A stretch of 64,000 nt of DNA from Molanna angustata (GCA_963576475.1 OY754982.1:6221201-6285200); one strand, 5' to 3'; counted from the first letter of the stretch, positions 22,301 to 33,145 are shown. Made by a program: numbers and translations. Notes: a model not told the origin generated them from the letters alone.

Positions 22301-25300
22301 ATGGTATGTATGTATGTATGTATGTATGTATGATTTTTGTAATGCCCACAAACAGGCATTGCCTGGTTGGATTTTTATTATTTTATTTACTTAATTATTG
22401 AATAAGTTTTTTTTATGTTACATGCATTATGATAATATAAAAATATTTCTGTTTTATTTCGTTCGTTTTATTTTATTTTTGGTATTTTTTTTTACATTTA
22501 TTTGAATTGTTAATTGAGAAAAATAAAGAATTATTTTATTTTATTTATTTATTTTAACCAACTTAATTATTTGCTATGCTTATAATCAATCAAATTTTAA
22601 ACCATTTGTGTGACAATATTATAAAAACGATAGCTTATTCTTTCACATAGGTATGTAAATATTTGCATTAATGGCCAACGGCGAGGCATTGAAACTAGTA
22701 TTAAATATTTTAAAAACTTACAAAATTACGCAAAAAAATATAAAAAGGGCTAATCTCTATAACATTATAATTACGGTTAATAATATAAATCGTTATGGTT
22801 CTGACATTGCTACAATATTCATGATAATAATATGATAATTATATAAGTACCAATATTATTTAACTGCAAATGAGCTATATTAGCTTTCCTAAAATAAAAT
22901 AACCCAATACTCGTAAATAAAAAAAATACGCATGTGAAAATAAATTATCAAAGGTTAATATGATAATGAAATAATTATACTGCCCAGGATTATATGTACA
23001 TACATACATAATGTCTATCATTTATTTAACAGAGTAAATCAAAAGTAGGTACCTAAATACAAAATATTGAGGATAACCTTTTCAAAGTTTTCTTCACATA
23101 TTAAATTTGCAATAGTTGACAGTTAAATCATGTTCAATTCAAAGTCCACAAACTTTGATCTGGGGGGGCAAGTCTGATCAAACGCTCAAATCAAAACCTT
23201 ATCATGGATATAATTATATTATATCTTAAGACATTATAGATCTCCATAAGATAATTTTATCCACGATATTGGTTATCATGCTTTTGATTCCACGGTTTGA
23301 TCGGACTTGCCCCCCCCTGATTAGTTTTCGATATATATGCGTTAATTTCTTGTATATTATTTCATCTGTCAAAACTTTCAAATGCCTTCACGGTCTGGAA
23401 AGTCGAGATTATTTTATTTTGTTTGAATTTTTGATATAATAGAAATACGTTCTTCACAAATGCATCTAGGGATTGTCAACTTTTGAAGAAAAAAAAACTA
23501 TGGTCTATTTTATATTAAGTGTATATTTATATAACAATAGTAAATACCTTTTGTATGGGAAAATTTAATTATCGTTTTATATTGATATTGTATGTATGTT
23601 GCCCTTTACACACGAGTGCTTGTTAATATGTTTTTTTACTGTATGTCTTTTTCTGTATCTGTATTTTTTTGTGTTGTATTATTTAAATAAAACGAGTGGG
23701 TTGTGGCCAACGCTAAACTCCTCACTAACAAGTCATTCTATAAAGTATTCAAATTTTGTATGGAAAATTTCCAACATTTTCATGAAATGAGTTTGTTAAA
23801 TTATTTTTTATTTAAATATTTTATTATGAAAACTTGATAACTCTTCAATGCCATTTTATGAAAGTGATGTGCCTTTTTACGAATTTGAAAACAAAAATTT
23901 AAAATTTTAAGTTTCCTGAGCTTGGGGTCACTTTGAATATTTGACAGAATCTAATGGGATCTAATCGAGTATTAGGTATACATATTTGCAAAATTTGAAT
24001 ATAATCGAATGAGTACTTTAGTCTATAATCGATAAAGTAAAAAATGAACACGCCGTACATAGCACACACACACAGATACATTGTGATGAAACTTTCAGAA
24101 TACAATCTCAGCATGATACTAGTTGATAATCTGCAAAAAAAAAATACCCTTAAAAATTGCGAAATCATAACTCCCCACTATATCACCTTGTGTTAGTGAG
24201 GAGTAAAAAAATATAAATTTTTTGTCCAGTGGGAAACTGATTCTTCTTTAGGAATCTAACTTCCATTTTTGTCCAGTGGGTTTCTTTGTTTTGATATTAT
24301 GTAATGCATGTGTATTGTATATTAACCGTGTACCAAATCTTAAATAAATAAATAAATAAATAAATGAAAAATACATTAAGGTATTGTCAACCATTCAAGA
24401 AGAAAAAAAGTACACTTCCTATGTTATGGAGTTTAATGTTGGCTACAACCCACTGGTTTTATTAGTAAGAGACAATAATAATTAAAATATATACAAATCA
24501 ATATATAAAATAAAATGTGTGCAGTGAAAATTGTAAAATATACAAATGTGTTCAGAAAAGTCGTATTTCAACAAAATATAAAAAGCGTAAGTAATAATTA
24601 TTAAGGCATATAATATGTTTTATTACGCTTGCTTACTTCGTTGTGCGAGTACCAACATTATATTAAAATGTGATAAAATATCGTATCACTGATTGAGAGA
24701 TTTTAAAATAAAACGTTTGATATCTAAACATTACAATAAATACTTTATTTAAAATATTATTATTATTATTGTATTTAGTTAACAAATGCATAATTTCCGG
24801 CAATAATCTTGAGAATTTTCGTCGTGGAGGGGGCGGTTTGCACATATACAGGGTTTTTAAATTGTGACATTTGTGACGATGCATACCTATCAAATTCACC
24901 TAAGTCCAATATTTACATTTTTTTACTTTATGTGATCAACATGTTTACTATCACTAAAACTTTACTGTGATTGAGATCAAACTTGCCTATGTACAGAGTT
25001 TATGGTATAAAATAAGTATCAAAATATCGATTTTTTTTCAAACTCTCTCAAGTCACAGTGATGTTTGATATCAAATTCGCCTAAGTCACATTCGACCAAT
25101 CCTGCGTTAGTTTGAAGCTGTCATGGCGGCCATTTCACGCACTCAGTTATTTTCAAAACTGCGTAAGTTCATATTGGTTATTTCAAACACACCTAAATCC
25201 ATTACATTCTTATCATTATCACCTAAGTCCATTTTAAAAAACATAATTTTATCATTTTTTAATACTGGACCCATTGTTTTTTCAGTTTTGTTTACATACA

Positions 25301-26707
25301 TATTATAAAATAGCTTCCAAGGAATGTCAATATCACGGATAAGTTAATTTTTTGAAGAAATAAACTATTTTCGCATTTTGCCAAAAGTTATTTGCATGTG
25401 ACTTAAGCCAGTATGATATGCATCTACACATTTTACCTCATACATTTTGTATGGAAATTCATCAAAATTTATCTACGTGAGTTATCGCCCTATTGTGCTT
25501 TGGATGAATTTTAAGGTATGACACCGTTGAGGTAGCTCAATGAAATTTACAGGATAAGTAGTAGATGGAATTGTCAAAATTTTGAAAAAAGTTCGGATCA
25601 GATCGGTCCACAATTGTATTTGTGTCTGCAAGGTTTGAAAAAAAAAACTAGCATGTATCTCGATAATTCTTGCCTCTGTGACAAATAATATCTTGTTAGA
25701 CAAGGTTTGACAAAAAAACACAAAAAAAAATCATAATTCGAAATATACGAAAAATCGCGGTATTCTGGTACCCCAGGGTGCTCTACCTACCTCTAGACTT
25801 CAACATGACTCTTCTTTCTGGGACACCCTGTATATACTGAATAAAAACCAACCAAAAAAACAATATTCGCGCTCTGCGCATCGATGTGACATTCACTTTA
25901 TTTGCTGCTTAAGAAAATATCAAATTGTTCTTAAATCATTTTTATCGTTGTGTTATCTGTTTGTCAGCATTTGATTGTTTTTTTTATATTTACTTGTTTC
26001 AGATACACCTTCATTATTTTTTTATTAATAAATGTAGGAAAGAAATGTATTTCAAGAAAATACTTCTCATTTTTCTCTCTACTTAAGTTTTTCATTTATT
26101 AAATCATAATAGAACAATACCACGAATCTTGTAAAATACGACCTTACTGAACTCTATTTACAAATATTGGTGCAACAGTGATACAAACCTGTGTCCAACA
26201 TTCTCCACCCACCTGACTTGAAGTCCCGGCTGACCTACTGAGAAGGTCTCTTGCTATATCAGCCAGCATCTGCCCTCCCCTACCGTTAAGAAAGTTCCCA
26301 GCAGATTCCATGAATCCAGCCGATCTTCCCGTTTGAGTTTCGTTAGCTGTGTAAGACACGAGATCATTCGTATCAGCGTTGTACCGTTGCGGAACATCTT
26401 CGACATTAGCAGAACTGCTCTCGACTGCTTTCAGTTTCGGCTCTATTTGATGATTGGAATACTCCGGTATGTCTATGTCTTGAAGTTTCGATCGGTCGTT
26501 GATGTTGGTGTAAGTCTCCGACAGCGAGACCTTTTGGTACTCCTTGGTGTTGTAGTTTTCTGGTTTGTCGTACTTCTGGTTGTAGTATGATGCCTTCTTC
26601 GTGTACTGAGGCGAGGAGTATGCCCCCGGATGCTGCGCGTAGCCGAAGACGTCGTCGAAGAAAGCGAAAGTGTAAAACACAAAAATAATCGTGAGCCGAA
26701 GAAACAT
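16236..26707 (-). CDS. Conserved insect-type secreted/membrane protein of unknown function, four exons
   Basis: Minus-strand join of 26213-26707, 17908-18025, 17534-17702 and 16236-16347 gives 894 nt, 297 residues plus stop, with GT-AG sites and matching phases at all three introns. Residues 1-24 form a signal peptide (MFLRLTIIFVFYTF...). Residues ~25-125 are polar and rich in Tyr, Asn, Ser and Lys. Residues ~134-165 (NFLNGRGGQMLADIARDLLS, then RSAGTSSQ) lead into a hydrophobic helix at ~169-190 (LNLTNLVILVILKALILAAG), followed by GAGAW. The C-terminal part has six cysteines (230, 232, 236, 246, 289, 295). I think similar uncharacterised proteins occur across insects, but I cannot name the family. 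Export and a single membrane pass or lipid contact are inferred; the function is unknown. Intron 1 is 8.2 kb and full of transposons. Confidence 0.82.
17534..17702 (-). CDS. Four-exon gene, coding exon 3 (cysteine motif)
   Basis: 169 nt, acceptor AAATTTCAG|GTGCGAG, donor CGGAGG|GTAAAT. Encodes ASNSQWISGPELELWANYLQ, then GRPECLCKAVCKNPDLAKKY and CGGADLMLTVAKMTG. The pattern is C-x-C-x3-C-x9-C. Intron 2 upstream is only 205 bp. Confidence 0.85.
17908..18025 (-). CDS. Four-exon gene, coding exon 2 (membrane helix)
   Basis: 118 nt, acceptor TTTTCCAG|GTGTTGAG, donor GGAGG|GTATGA. Encodes VLSLNLTNLVILVILKALIL, then AAGMFGAGAWTHGYGRSLE and the first base of a Gly codon. Joins exon 1 in phase 0 and exon 3 in phase 1. 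Confidence 0.82.
18241..18460. mobile_element. Family W repeat, left part
   Basis: AACGAGTGAGTTGTAGCCAA, then CACTAAACTCTCCAC, matches the TIR of the complete copy at 23685-24470. The inner motif GATACCTGTTGAGAAATTT also recurs at 19095. The element appears broken up by the LINE A fragment that follows. Confidence 0.55.
18461..18560 (+). mobile_element. LINE A 3'-end fragment
   Basis: Matches the C-terminal coding end of LINE A: AGCATGTATGAGACAGTGTA, then GTGTTCGGTTCTCACTGCCT and ACCCCTTGAGG. It lacks the TATG tail. Confidence 0.65.
19050..19185. mobile_element. Family W repeat, right part
   Basis: Contains GACGAAACTCATAGTGTGCA, GATACCCGTTGAGAAATTGA and the closing TGTGGAGAGTAAAAATAT. It matches 24080-24215 and 35690-35795 and is inverted relative to the CTCTCCAC terminus at 18265. 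Confidence 0.55.
19295..19650. mobile_element. Family X element copy 2
   Basis: Starts ATTCATTCATTCATACCATC and contains CTTATAAAAGGGAGC, CCAGTCTCGTCTCACCT, AGAATGGGTGGTGAACCTC and TATTCTAAGCCGGTGCCTCA. This is the uninterrupted version of the site that is filled by the minisatellite in copy 1. A different 42-bp array begins just beyond its end. Confidence 0.7.
19654..19948. repeat. 42-bp minisatellite, seven copies
   Basis: The unit begins ATGCACTGTACATGGACTAA and ends AAGAACTTAATT; the period is exactly 42 bp, with about seven copies. Unit 2 carries two or three substitutions; the others are near-identical. It is unrelated in sequence to the 42-bp array at 10841 but has the same length and the same kind of neighbour (family X). 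The open frames it creates on both strands are not genes. Confidence 0.95.
19957..22301 (+). pseudogene. LINE A ORF2: endonuclease end and reverse transcriptase, one frameshift
   Basis: Two frames make one protein: 19957-20773, then about 20763-22301. The first has the last endonuclease motif (RGAELETDHYLLVTKLHL) and a Lys/Glu-rich linker. The second has the reverse transcriptase: GKAAGVD, WRNAVVVPLFKGKG, motif A AFIDLEKAYDKVD, motif B GVKQGCILSPWLFN, motif C LMYADD, then the thumb and [14 protein letters not shown] before the stop. The catalytic Asp residues are present, so inactivation is due to the 5' truncation and a single frame slip near 20763. The frameshift makes this copy non-functional as it stands. 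Confidence 0.88.
19957..22329 (+). mobile_element. LINE A insertion, 5'-truncated, with target site duplication
   Basis: The 2373-bp insertion is bounded by the 12-bp direct repeat ATGATTTTTGTA at 19945-19956 and 22330-22341. It starts inside the apurinic endonuclease domain and ends GCGTGATGG followed by (TATG)n. The C-terminal signature LRWFGH...RGRPRKGWHDH is typical of RTE-clade elements, so RTE-like is the likely class. It lies in the large first intron of the four-exon gene, in the opposite orientation, immediately after the 42-bp array. Confidence 0.88.
22342..23158. other. AT-rich intron 1 DNA
   Basis: Part of the first intron of the four-exon gene. Contains (TTTTA)n-like runs near 22460-22555 but no exon or assignable element. 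Confidence 0.45.
23159..23319. mobile_element. Short MITE with G-run inverted termini
   Basis: The left end TGGGGGGGCAAGTCTGATCA pairs with the right end TGATCGGACTTGCCCCCCCC. The next bases also pair partly (AAACGCTCAAATCAAAA with TTTTGATTCCACGGTTT). The interior has TTATCATGGATATAATTA and its inverse TTATCCACGATA. About 160 bp in total, with no coding capacity. Confidence 0.8.
23685..24470. mobile_element. Family W TIR element, complete copy
   Basis: The left terminus AATAAAACGAGTGGGTTGTG, then GCCAACGCTAAACTC, is inverted at 24428-24466 as GAGTTTAATGTTGGCTACAA, then CCCACTGGTTTTATT. A second internal inverted pair is CTCCTCACTAACA and TGTTAGTGAGGAG. Related sequence is at 18241-19185 and 35150-35795. 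The stretch at about 24225-24375 ends in (AAAT)n and may be a nested insertion. Confidence 0.65.
24471..26212. other. Intron 1 DNA with mariner-type terminal motifs
   Basis: CATATACAGGGTTTTTAAAT at about 24843 and GGGACACCCTGTATATACTG at about 25825 look like opposed termini of Tc1/mariner-type elements, possibly a ~1-kb non-autonomous copy. I see no transposase frame between them. The motif CACCTAAGTCCA and variants repeat near 24897, 25075, 25190 and 25220. Confidence 0.4.
26213..26707 (-). CDS. Four-exon gene, coding exon 1
   Basis: Contains 165 codons from MFLRLTI to GTSSQ, then donor CAG|GTGGGT. A second in-frame ATG 19 codons upstream (26764) would make a longer hydrophobic leader. The inner ATG is preferred because it gives a standard-length signal peptide ending near FGYA. 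The frame stays open 22 codons past the donor, but those residues are not part of the protein. Confidence 0.8.
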
Positions 26708-27526
26708 TTTGACGAATGTCAAACAAAACACAACAAAAAAACGACAACTCTTGATAATTAACACTAAACGTTGCGCAAAAAATAAACAGTAGAAAATATG
26801 CTTAACGAATCACAACTCTAACGACAACTGAAGATGTGTTCAGTCAAAGACTCAAAAAGGTAATGCAAAAGAAACAGCACTTAATCTTTAAATTGATGTT
26901 TGAGAGTAGAAATATTTGGTTTATAGTTTCTTGGAAAGTTCTGGATGTTGGCGTCACTCGGACGTTTCTGTTTTATGCATTTTTAAAAAAGCGATCTTTC
27001 GATAATTTTCTAGGAATCTACAAAAGATTGGCCGGTTTACGGTCCTGCTAAGTGGTTTTATGGTGATTACTTTTGATAAGGGATGCTTTCTAGAATGTTT
27101 GTACCGACGGACGGCGGTTTAGCTAGAACAATTGCACTGTCGTTTTCAATGGAAATGCGATTGCAGAATGGCCCCAAGAAGTGGCTCGAGGCATTACTTA
27201 TATCTTCATAAGACAATGAGTTTTGAGGGTAGCAAAGCGTAAAATTTGTCGTACTCTCAGATGACAATTTATTTTGATATCATGATTGTCATGTGAGTAA
27301 ATATTGTAAAAGACTTTCGGTCTGATGCGATTATCTTATTTTGATGCAGTTTTTCGACTTTCGATATCGTTTTGCGATCATTTACGTTTCAATTCATCAT
27401 TTACTCTCGACCAAAAACAATTTAACCTTTCTTTGAAATTGAAATGGAATAAATCATTTGATACAATAATAATTTATTTGCATCTCTACGTCAAACCACT
27501 GGAACACTTTGAATAAAAAATTTAAT
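26708..27526. other. Upstream region of the four-exon gene
   Basis: Should contain the 5'UTR and promoter. An arthropod-type initiator (TCAGTT on the minus strand) lies at 26826-26831, about 120 bp before the ATG. No TATA box is visible at the expected distance. The open frame at 26836-27051 on the plus strand has no recognisable features. Confidence 0.35.
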
Positions 27527-27720
27527 CAAGATTCGTTCATTCATACCATCACGCCATATTCCTAAATTTGGGGCAACCAGCGATGTGTGCGGGTGTGCAT
27601 TACCTTATTAAAGGAAGTACGACACATGCGTGCATCCACACACACACCAGTCACGTTTCACTCTAAAAGGCACTGCATTCAGAATTGGTGGTGAACCTCT
27701 ATGTTAATTTGTTTGAAGAA
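27527..27720. mobile_element. Family X element copy 3
   Basis: Contains GTTCATTCATACCATCACGC, GCAACCAGCGATGTGTGCGG, CTTATTAAAGGAAGTACGAC and AGAATTGGTGGTGAACCTC, in the same order and spacing as copies 1 and 2. No tandem array follows it. Similarity fades after ~27700. Confidence 0.65.
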
Positions 27721-29039
27721 TGATACGAAGTAAACTAGTGCCTATTGATTGAGTGGTAACCTTATGTGGAAGATACCTTAATTTCCCTCTTAATCCTTCC
27801 TACCACTTCATCTCCAATCAAAACCCTCTCTCTATATTTCTGTATTGTTATATTTTTTTGTTTTTATTTTGATAGTTCTATATTTTATGGTTCTATTTAA
27901 TTGTGTTTAATAACGTTTTTCTTTTCTGCTTAATATTTTTTTTTGTTAGTAATAATAAAATCCTTTTATTACGCAAAAAAAGGTTTTCACATAATATCGC
28001 GGACTTGTTGCCCGTAGGCAATTTCTACCAGTCAACCACACTAGTAAATACTGTTTAGTTTTCTTGTAAGGGCAACACTGGGTTATATGTCAGATCATTA
28101 TTTTTGTTGTTTGTTTTTGTTTCAGTCAAGTTTTGTTGTATATTTTATCATTTTGTGCATGTAACTTTCTTTTTGTGAAAATATATTCAGATACTACTAA
28201 AAACTCACTGCATAAACATTCATCACCAGCTTTTAGTCCCATTCCCGGGAAATCCTAACAAATACATCAGTAGTATTAATTAAAAAAATATATATTACAA
28301 ATAAAACATATTTTAAGGGGGCATATAAACCTAAACACCCCGATTTAAAATCAAATTCCTCAAATATTTTAAACAGTGTGTTTCTAGAAAAAATAGCATA
28401 AGTGTATTTGTATTCAACATTTCTCTAGTGGATGTTCGTCATGCAATCTTAAAATTCAGACAAAATTCCCCTAAAAATAATATTTAAAATAACCTCTTTT
28501 ACAGCATTTTTTTTAAATTACTCCAAAACTATGTGTCGTAGAGAAATAAATCTTGTATATTATGCTAAAAGAGTGCATAAAATCAAATTGAATGACCGAT
28601 AAAGTTTTTTCGTTTCCAGTAAGGTTTGTTCATAAATTGCAAAAAATCAACAAATTTTGGCTTTCCGATAATTTAAATCACGTATAAACCTTTTTAAACG
28701 CACGCGATAGTTACCCTTACTAACGCGTAACTTCATAGTGCATTAGGCGGTTTTAACATATTATGTTTTAAGTGGCTAGATTTAGCGTTATATGTCCTCT
28801 TAATACAAAAAAATAAGTGTGACTTCAGAAGCTTCTTGAAAACCATTAAGCTAGGAGCTTCTCTTATACCATTGAGTGGACTTTATACAGACTCTAACAA
28901 TGTAGGTAACATTTCGCGGGTTAGGTATCTTGGACGTTTGTTATTAGGTGTCTCTGTGAATCTATGATATCAAAAAATATTTCATTACTTCCGAACAATA
29001 CATGAGTTTTATTTTCATCAGTTTTATTATTTTAATTTC
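27721..29039. other. AT-rich intergenic DNA with a LINE/SINE tail
   Basis: Around 28005-28065 the minus strand reads TTGACTGGTAGAAATTGCCT and GGGCAACAAGTCCGC, a variant of the shared LINE D/SINE 3' tail. Nothing gene-like in the rest. Confidence 0.45.
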
Positions 29040-29325
29040 TCGGTGGATACCCCTGTACAATGAGCCCAACATAGGACATCTTCAGCGTTGGGACATTTCC
29101 AACGCATGGAGGAGAACCGAGTCCCGAAGAAGATTCTCAACACACGACCAGATGAGAGGCGAAATGTGGGAAGACCCAAATTAAGGTAGATGGGTGATGT
29201 AGAAAGGAACTTAAAAGCAATCAGTGCATTGGAAGGTGCGGACGATTAATCAGTTGTATTGGCGGATAGTTCTTGAGGAGGTCAAGGCTCATAATGGGCT
29301 GTAGCGCCATTGGTGATGAGGTGAG
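29040..29325 (+). pseudogene. LINE E (RTE-like) ORF2 C-terminus, decayed
   Basis: Reading across frame slips gives the RTE end signature: R-W-D/L-G-H-x-x-x-M-E-E-x-R-V-P-K-K-I-L-N-T-R-P-D, then E-R-R-N-V-G-R-P-K-L-R and W-R-I-V-L-E-E-V-K-A-H-N-G-L. It closes with GGGCTGTAGCGCCATTGGTG. Several stops and frameshifts make it a relic. Confidence 0.7.
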
Positions 29326-29518
29326 GTGGGAAGGAATATTTTAATAAGTGTCATAGGCTATAGGACACTTCAGATAGGGATTGCAATCCAGCAGGATTTT
29401 TGCAGATTTTGTTAAAAATCCAGCAATTTTTGAATTTAAATAAAAACATAAATATTCCCATTAGCATAAAAGAACATGGTTGTATTTGTATTTTAAGTAT
29501 ATTTTATTCGATTGAAAA

Positions 29519-32500
29519 TAGTATGAAGAAGTCATTTTTCTCCTTTAATAGTACCTATTTATTTTGTCGTGTAAAATTATCATATCGATTAATAGTATGA
29601 AGAAGCCATTTTCTCCTTAATAGTATTTATTTTGTAGTGTAAAATTATCATATCAATTAATAGTATGAAGAAGCCATTTTCTCCTTAATAGTATTTATTT
29701 TGTAGTGTAAAATTATCATATCGATTAATAGTATGAAGAAGTCATTTTTCTCCTTTAATAGTATTTATTTTGTCGTGTAAAATTATCATATCGATTAATA
29801 GTATGAAGAAGCCATTTTCTCCTTAATAGTATTTATTTTGTAGTGTAAAATTATCATATCGATTAATAGTATGAAGAAGTCATTTTTCTCCTTTAATAGT
29901 ATTTATTTTGTCGTGTACAATCATCATATCGATTAATAGTATGAAGAAGTCATTTTTCTCCTTTAATAGCACCTATTTATTTTGTCGTGTAAAATTATCA
30001 TATCGATTAATAGTATGAAGAAGTCATTTTTCTCCTTTAATAGTACCTATTTATTTTGTCGTGTAAAATTATCATATCGATTAATAGTATGAAGAAGTCA
30101 TTTTTCTCCTTTAATAGTATTTATTTTGTCGTGTACAATTATCATATCGATTAATAGTATGAAGAAGTCATTTTTCTCCTTTAATAGTACCTATTTATTT
30201 TGTCGTGTAAAATTATCATATCGATTAATAGTATGAAGAAGTCATTTTTCTCCTTTAATAGTACCTATTTATTTTGTCGTGTAAAATTATCATATCGATT
30301 AATAGTATGAATAAGTCATTTTTCTCCTTTAATAGTATTTATTTTGTCGTGTAAAATTATCAAATCGATTAATAGTATGAAGAAGTCATTTTTCTCCTTT
30401 AATAGTATTTATTTTGTCGTGTACAATTATCATATCGATTAATAGTATGAAGAAGTCATTTTTCTCCTTTAATAGTACCTATTTATTTTGTCATGTAAAA
30501 TTATCATATCGATTTATGAAGAAGTAATTTTTCTCCTTTAATAGTATTTATTTTGTCGTGTAAAATTATCATATCGATTAATAGTATGAAGAAGTCATTT
30601 TTCTCCTTTAATAGTATTTATTTTGTCGTGTAAAATTATCATATCGATTAATAGTATGAAGAAGTCATTTTTCTCCTTTAATAGTATTTATTTTGTCGTG
30701 TAAAATTATCATATCGATTAATAGTATGAAGAAGTCATTTTTCTCCTTTAATAGTACTTATTTGTTTTGTCGTGTAAAATTATCATATCGATTAATAGTA
30801 TGAAGAAGTCATTTTTCTCCTTTAATAGTACCTATTTGTTTTGTCGTGTAAAATAATCATATCGATTAAAAGTATGAAGAAGTCATTTTTCTCCTTTAAT
30901 AGTATTTATTTTGTCGTGTAAAATTATCATATCGATTAATAGTATGAAGAAGCCATTTTCTCCTTAATAGTATTTATTTTGTAGTGTAAAATTATCATAT
31001 CGATTAATAGTATGAAGAAGTCATTTTTCTCCTTTAATAGTATTTATTTTGTCGTGTACAATCATCATATCGATTAATAGTATGAAGAAGTCATTTTTCT
31101 CCTTTAATAGCACCTATTTATTTTGTCGTGTAAAATTATCATATCGATTAATAGTATGAAGAAGTCATTTTTCTCCTTTAATAGTACCTATTTATTTTGT
31201 CGTGTAAAATTATCATATCGATTAATAGTATGAAGAAGTCATTTTTCTCCTTTAATAGTATTTATTTTGTCGTGTACAATTATCATATCGATTAATAGTA
31301 TGAAGAAGTCATTTTTCTCCTTTAATAGTACCTATTTATTTTGTCGTGTAAAATTATCATATCGATTAATAGTATGAAGAAGTCATTTTTCTCCTTTAAT
31401 AGTACCTATTTATTTTGTCGTGTAAAATTATCATATCGATTAATAGTATGAATAAGTCATTTTTCTCCTTTAATAGTATTTATTTTGTCGTGTAAAATTA
31501 TCAAATCGATTAATAGTATGAAGAAGTCATTTTTCTCCTTTAATAGTATTTATTTTGTCGTGTACAATTATCATATCGATTAATAGTATGAAGAAGTCAT
31601 TTTTCTCCTTTAATAGTACCTATTTATTTTGTCATGTAAAATTATCATATCGATTTATGAAGAAGTAATTTTTCTCCTTTAATAGTATTTATTTTGTCGT
31701 GTAAAATTATCATATCGATTAATAGTATGAAGAAGTCATTTTTCTCCTTTAATAGTATTTATTTTGTCGTGTAAAATTATCATATCGATTAATAGTATGA
31801 AGAAGTCATTTTTCTCCTTTAATAGTATTTATTTTGTCGTGTAAAATTATCATATCGATTAATAGTATGAAGAAGTCATTTTTCTCCTTTAATAGTACTT
31901 ATTTGTTTTGTCGTGTAAAATTATCATATCGATTAATAGTATGAAGAAGTCATTTTTCTCCTTTAATAGTATTTATTTTGTCGTGTAAAATTATCATATC
32001 GGTTAATAGTATGAAGAAGTCATTTTTCTCCTTTAATAGTATTTATTTGTCGTGTAAAATTATCATATCGATTAATAGTATGAAGAAGTCATTTTTCTCC
32101 TTTAATAGTATTTATTTTGTCGTGTAAAATTATCATATCTATTTATGAAGAAGTCATTTTTCTCCTTTAATAGTATTTATTTTGTCGTGTAAAATTATCA
32201 TATCGATTAATAGTATGAAGAAGTCATTTTTCTCCTTTAATAGTACCTATTTGTTTTGTCGTGTAAAATTATCATATCGATTAAAAGTATGAAGAAGTCA
32301 TTTATCTCCTTTAATAGTATTTATTTTGTCGTGTAAAATTATCATATCGATTAATAGTATGAAGAAGTCATTTTTCTCCTTTAATAGTACCTATTTGTTT
32401 TGTCGTGTAAAATTATCATATCGATTAATAGTATGAAGAAGTCATTTTTCTCCTTTAATAGTATTTATTTTGTCGTGTAAAATTATCATATCGATTAATA

Positions 32501-33145
32501 GTATGAAGAAGTCATTTTTCTCCTTTAATAGTATTTATTTGTCGTGTAAAATTATCATATCGATTAATAGTATGAAGAAGTCATTTTTCTCCTTTAATAG
32601 AATTTATTTGTCGTGTAAAATTATCATATCGATTAATAGTATGAAGAAGTCATTTTTGTCCTATAATAGTATTTATTTGTCGTGTAAAATTATCATATCG
32701 ATTAATAGTATGAAGAAGTCATTTTTCTCCTTTAATAGTATTTATTTGTCGTGTAAAATTATCATATCGATTAATAGTATGAAGAAGTCATTTTTCTCCT
32801 TTAATAGTATTTATTTTGTCGTGTAAAATTATCATATCGATTAATAGTATGAAGAAGTCATTTTTCTCCTTTAATAGTATTTATTTTGTCGTGTAAAATT
32901 ATCATATCGATTAATAGTATGAAGAAGTCATTTTTCTCCTTTAATAGTATTTATTTTGTCGTGTAAAATTATCATATCGATTAATAGTATGAAGAAGTCA
33001 TTTTTCTCCTTTAATAGTATTTATTTTGTCGTGTAAAATTATCATATCGATTAATAGTATGAAGAAGTCATTTTTCTCCTTTGATAGTATTTATTTTGTC
33101 GTATAAAATTATCATATCGCTTAATAATATGAAGAAGTCACATCT
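29519..33145. repeat. 70-bp satellite-like array, about 52 units, with higher-order structure
   Basis: The unit runs TAGTATGAAGAAGTCATTTT, TCTCCTTTAATAGTATTTAT, TTTGTCGTGTAAAATTATCA, TATCGATTAA. Length variants are 69 bp (TATTTGTCG), 70 bp and ~74 bp (TACCTATTTATTTT). A block at about 29730-30830 is duplicated at about 30871-31971, offset 1141 bp: rare variants (ATGAATAAG at 30307 and 31448; GATTTATGAAGAAGTAATTT at 30511 and 31652; ATAGCACC at 29966 and 31107) recur at that exact spacing. The 69-bp units at 32470-32826 produce an accidental open frame. Confidence 0.95.

Noticed and set aside
20127..22349. Several minus-strand frames of 95-280 codons
   Set aside because: Shadows of the LINE A ORF2 on the plus strand, rich in Phe/Ser/His as expected for antisense frames.
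26333..26747. Plus- and minus-strand frames overlapping exon 1 of the four-exon gene
   Set aside because: Shadow frames. The chosen frame alone has a signal peptide and splices in phase to the next exons.
32470..32826. 118-codon Ser/Ile/Lys-rich repeat frame
   Set aside because: Occurs only where satellite units are 69 bp long, a multiple of three; it breaks in the 70-bp units.
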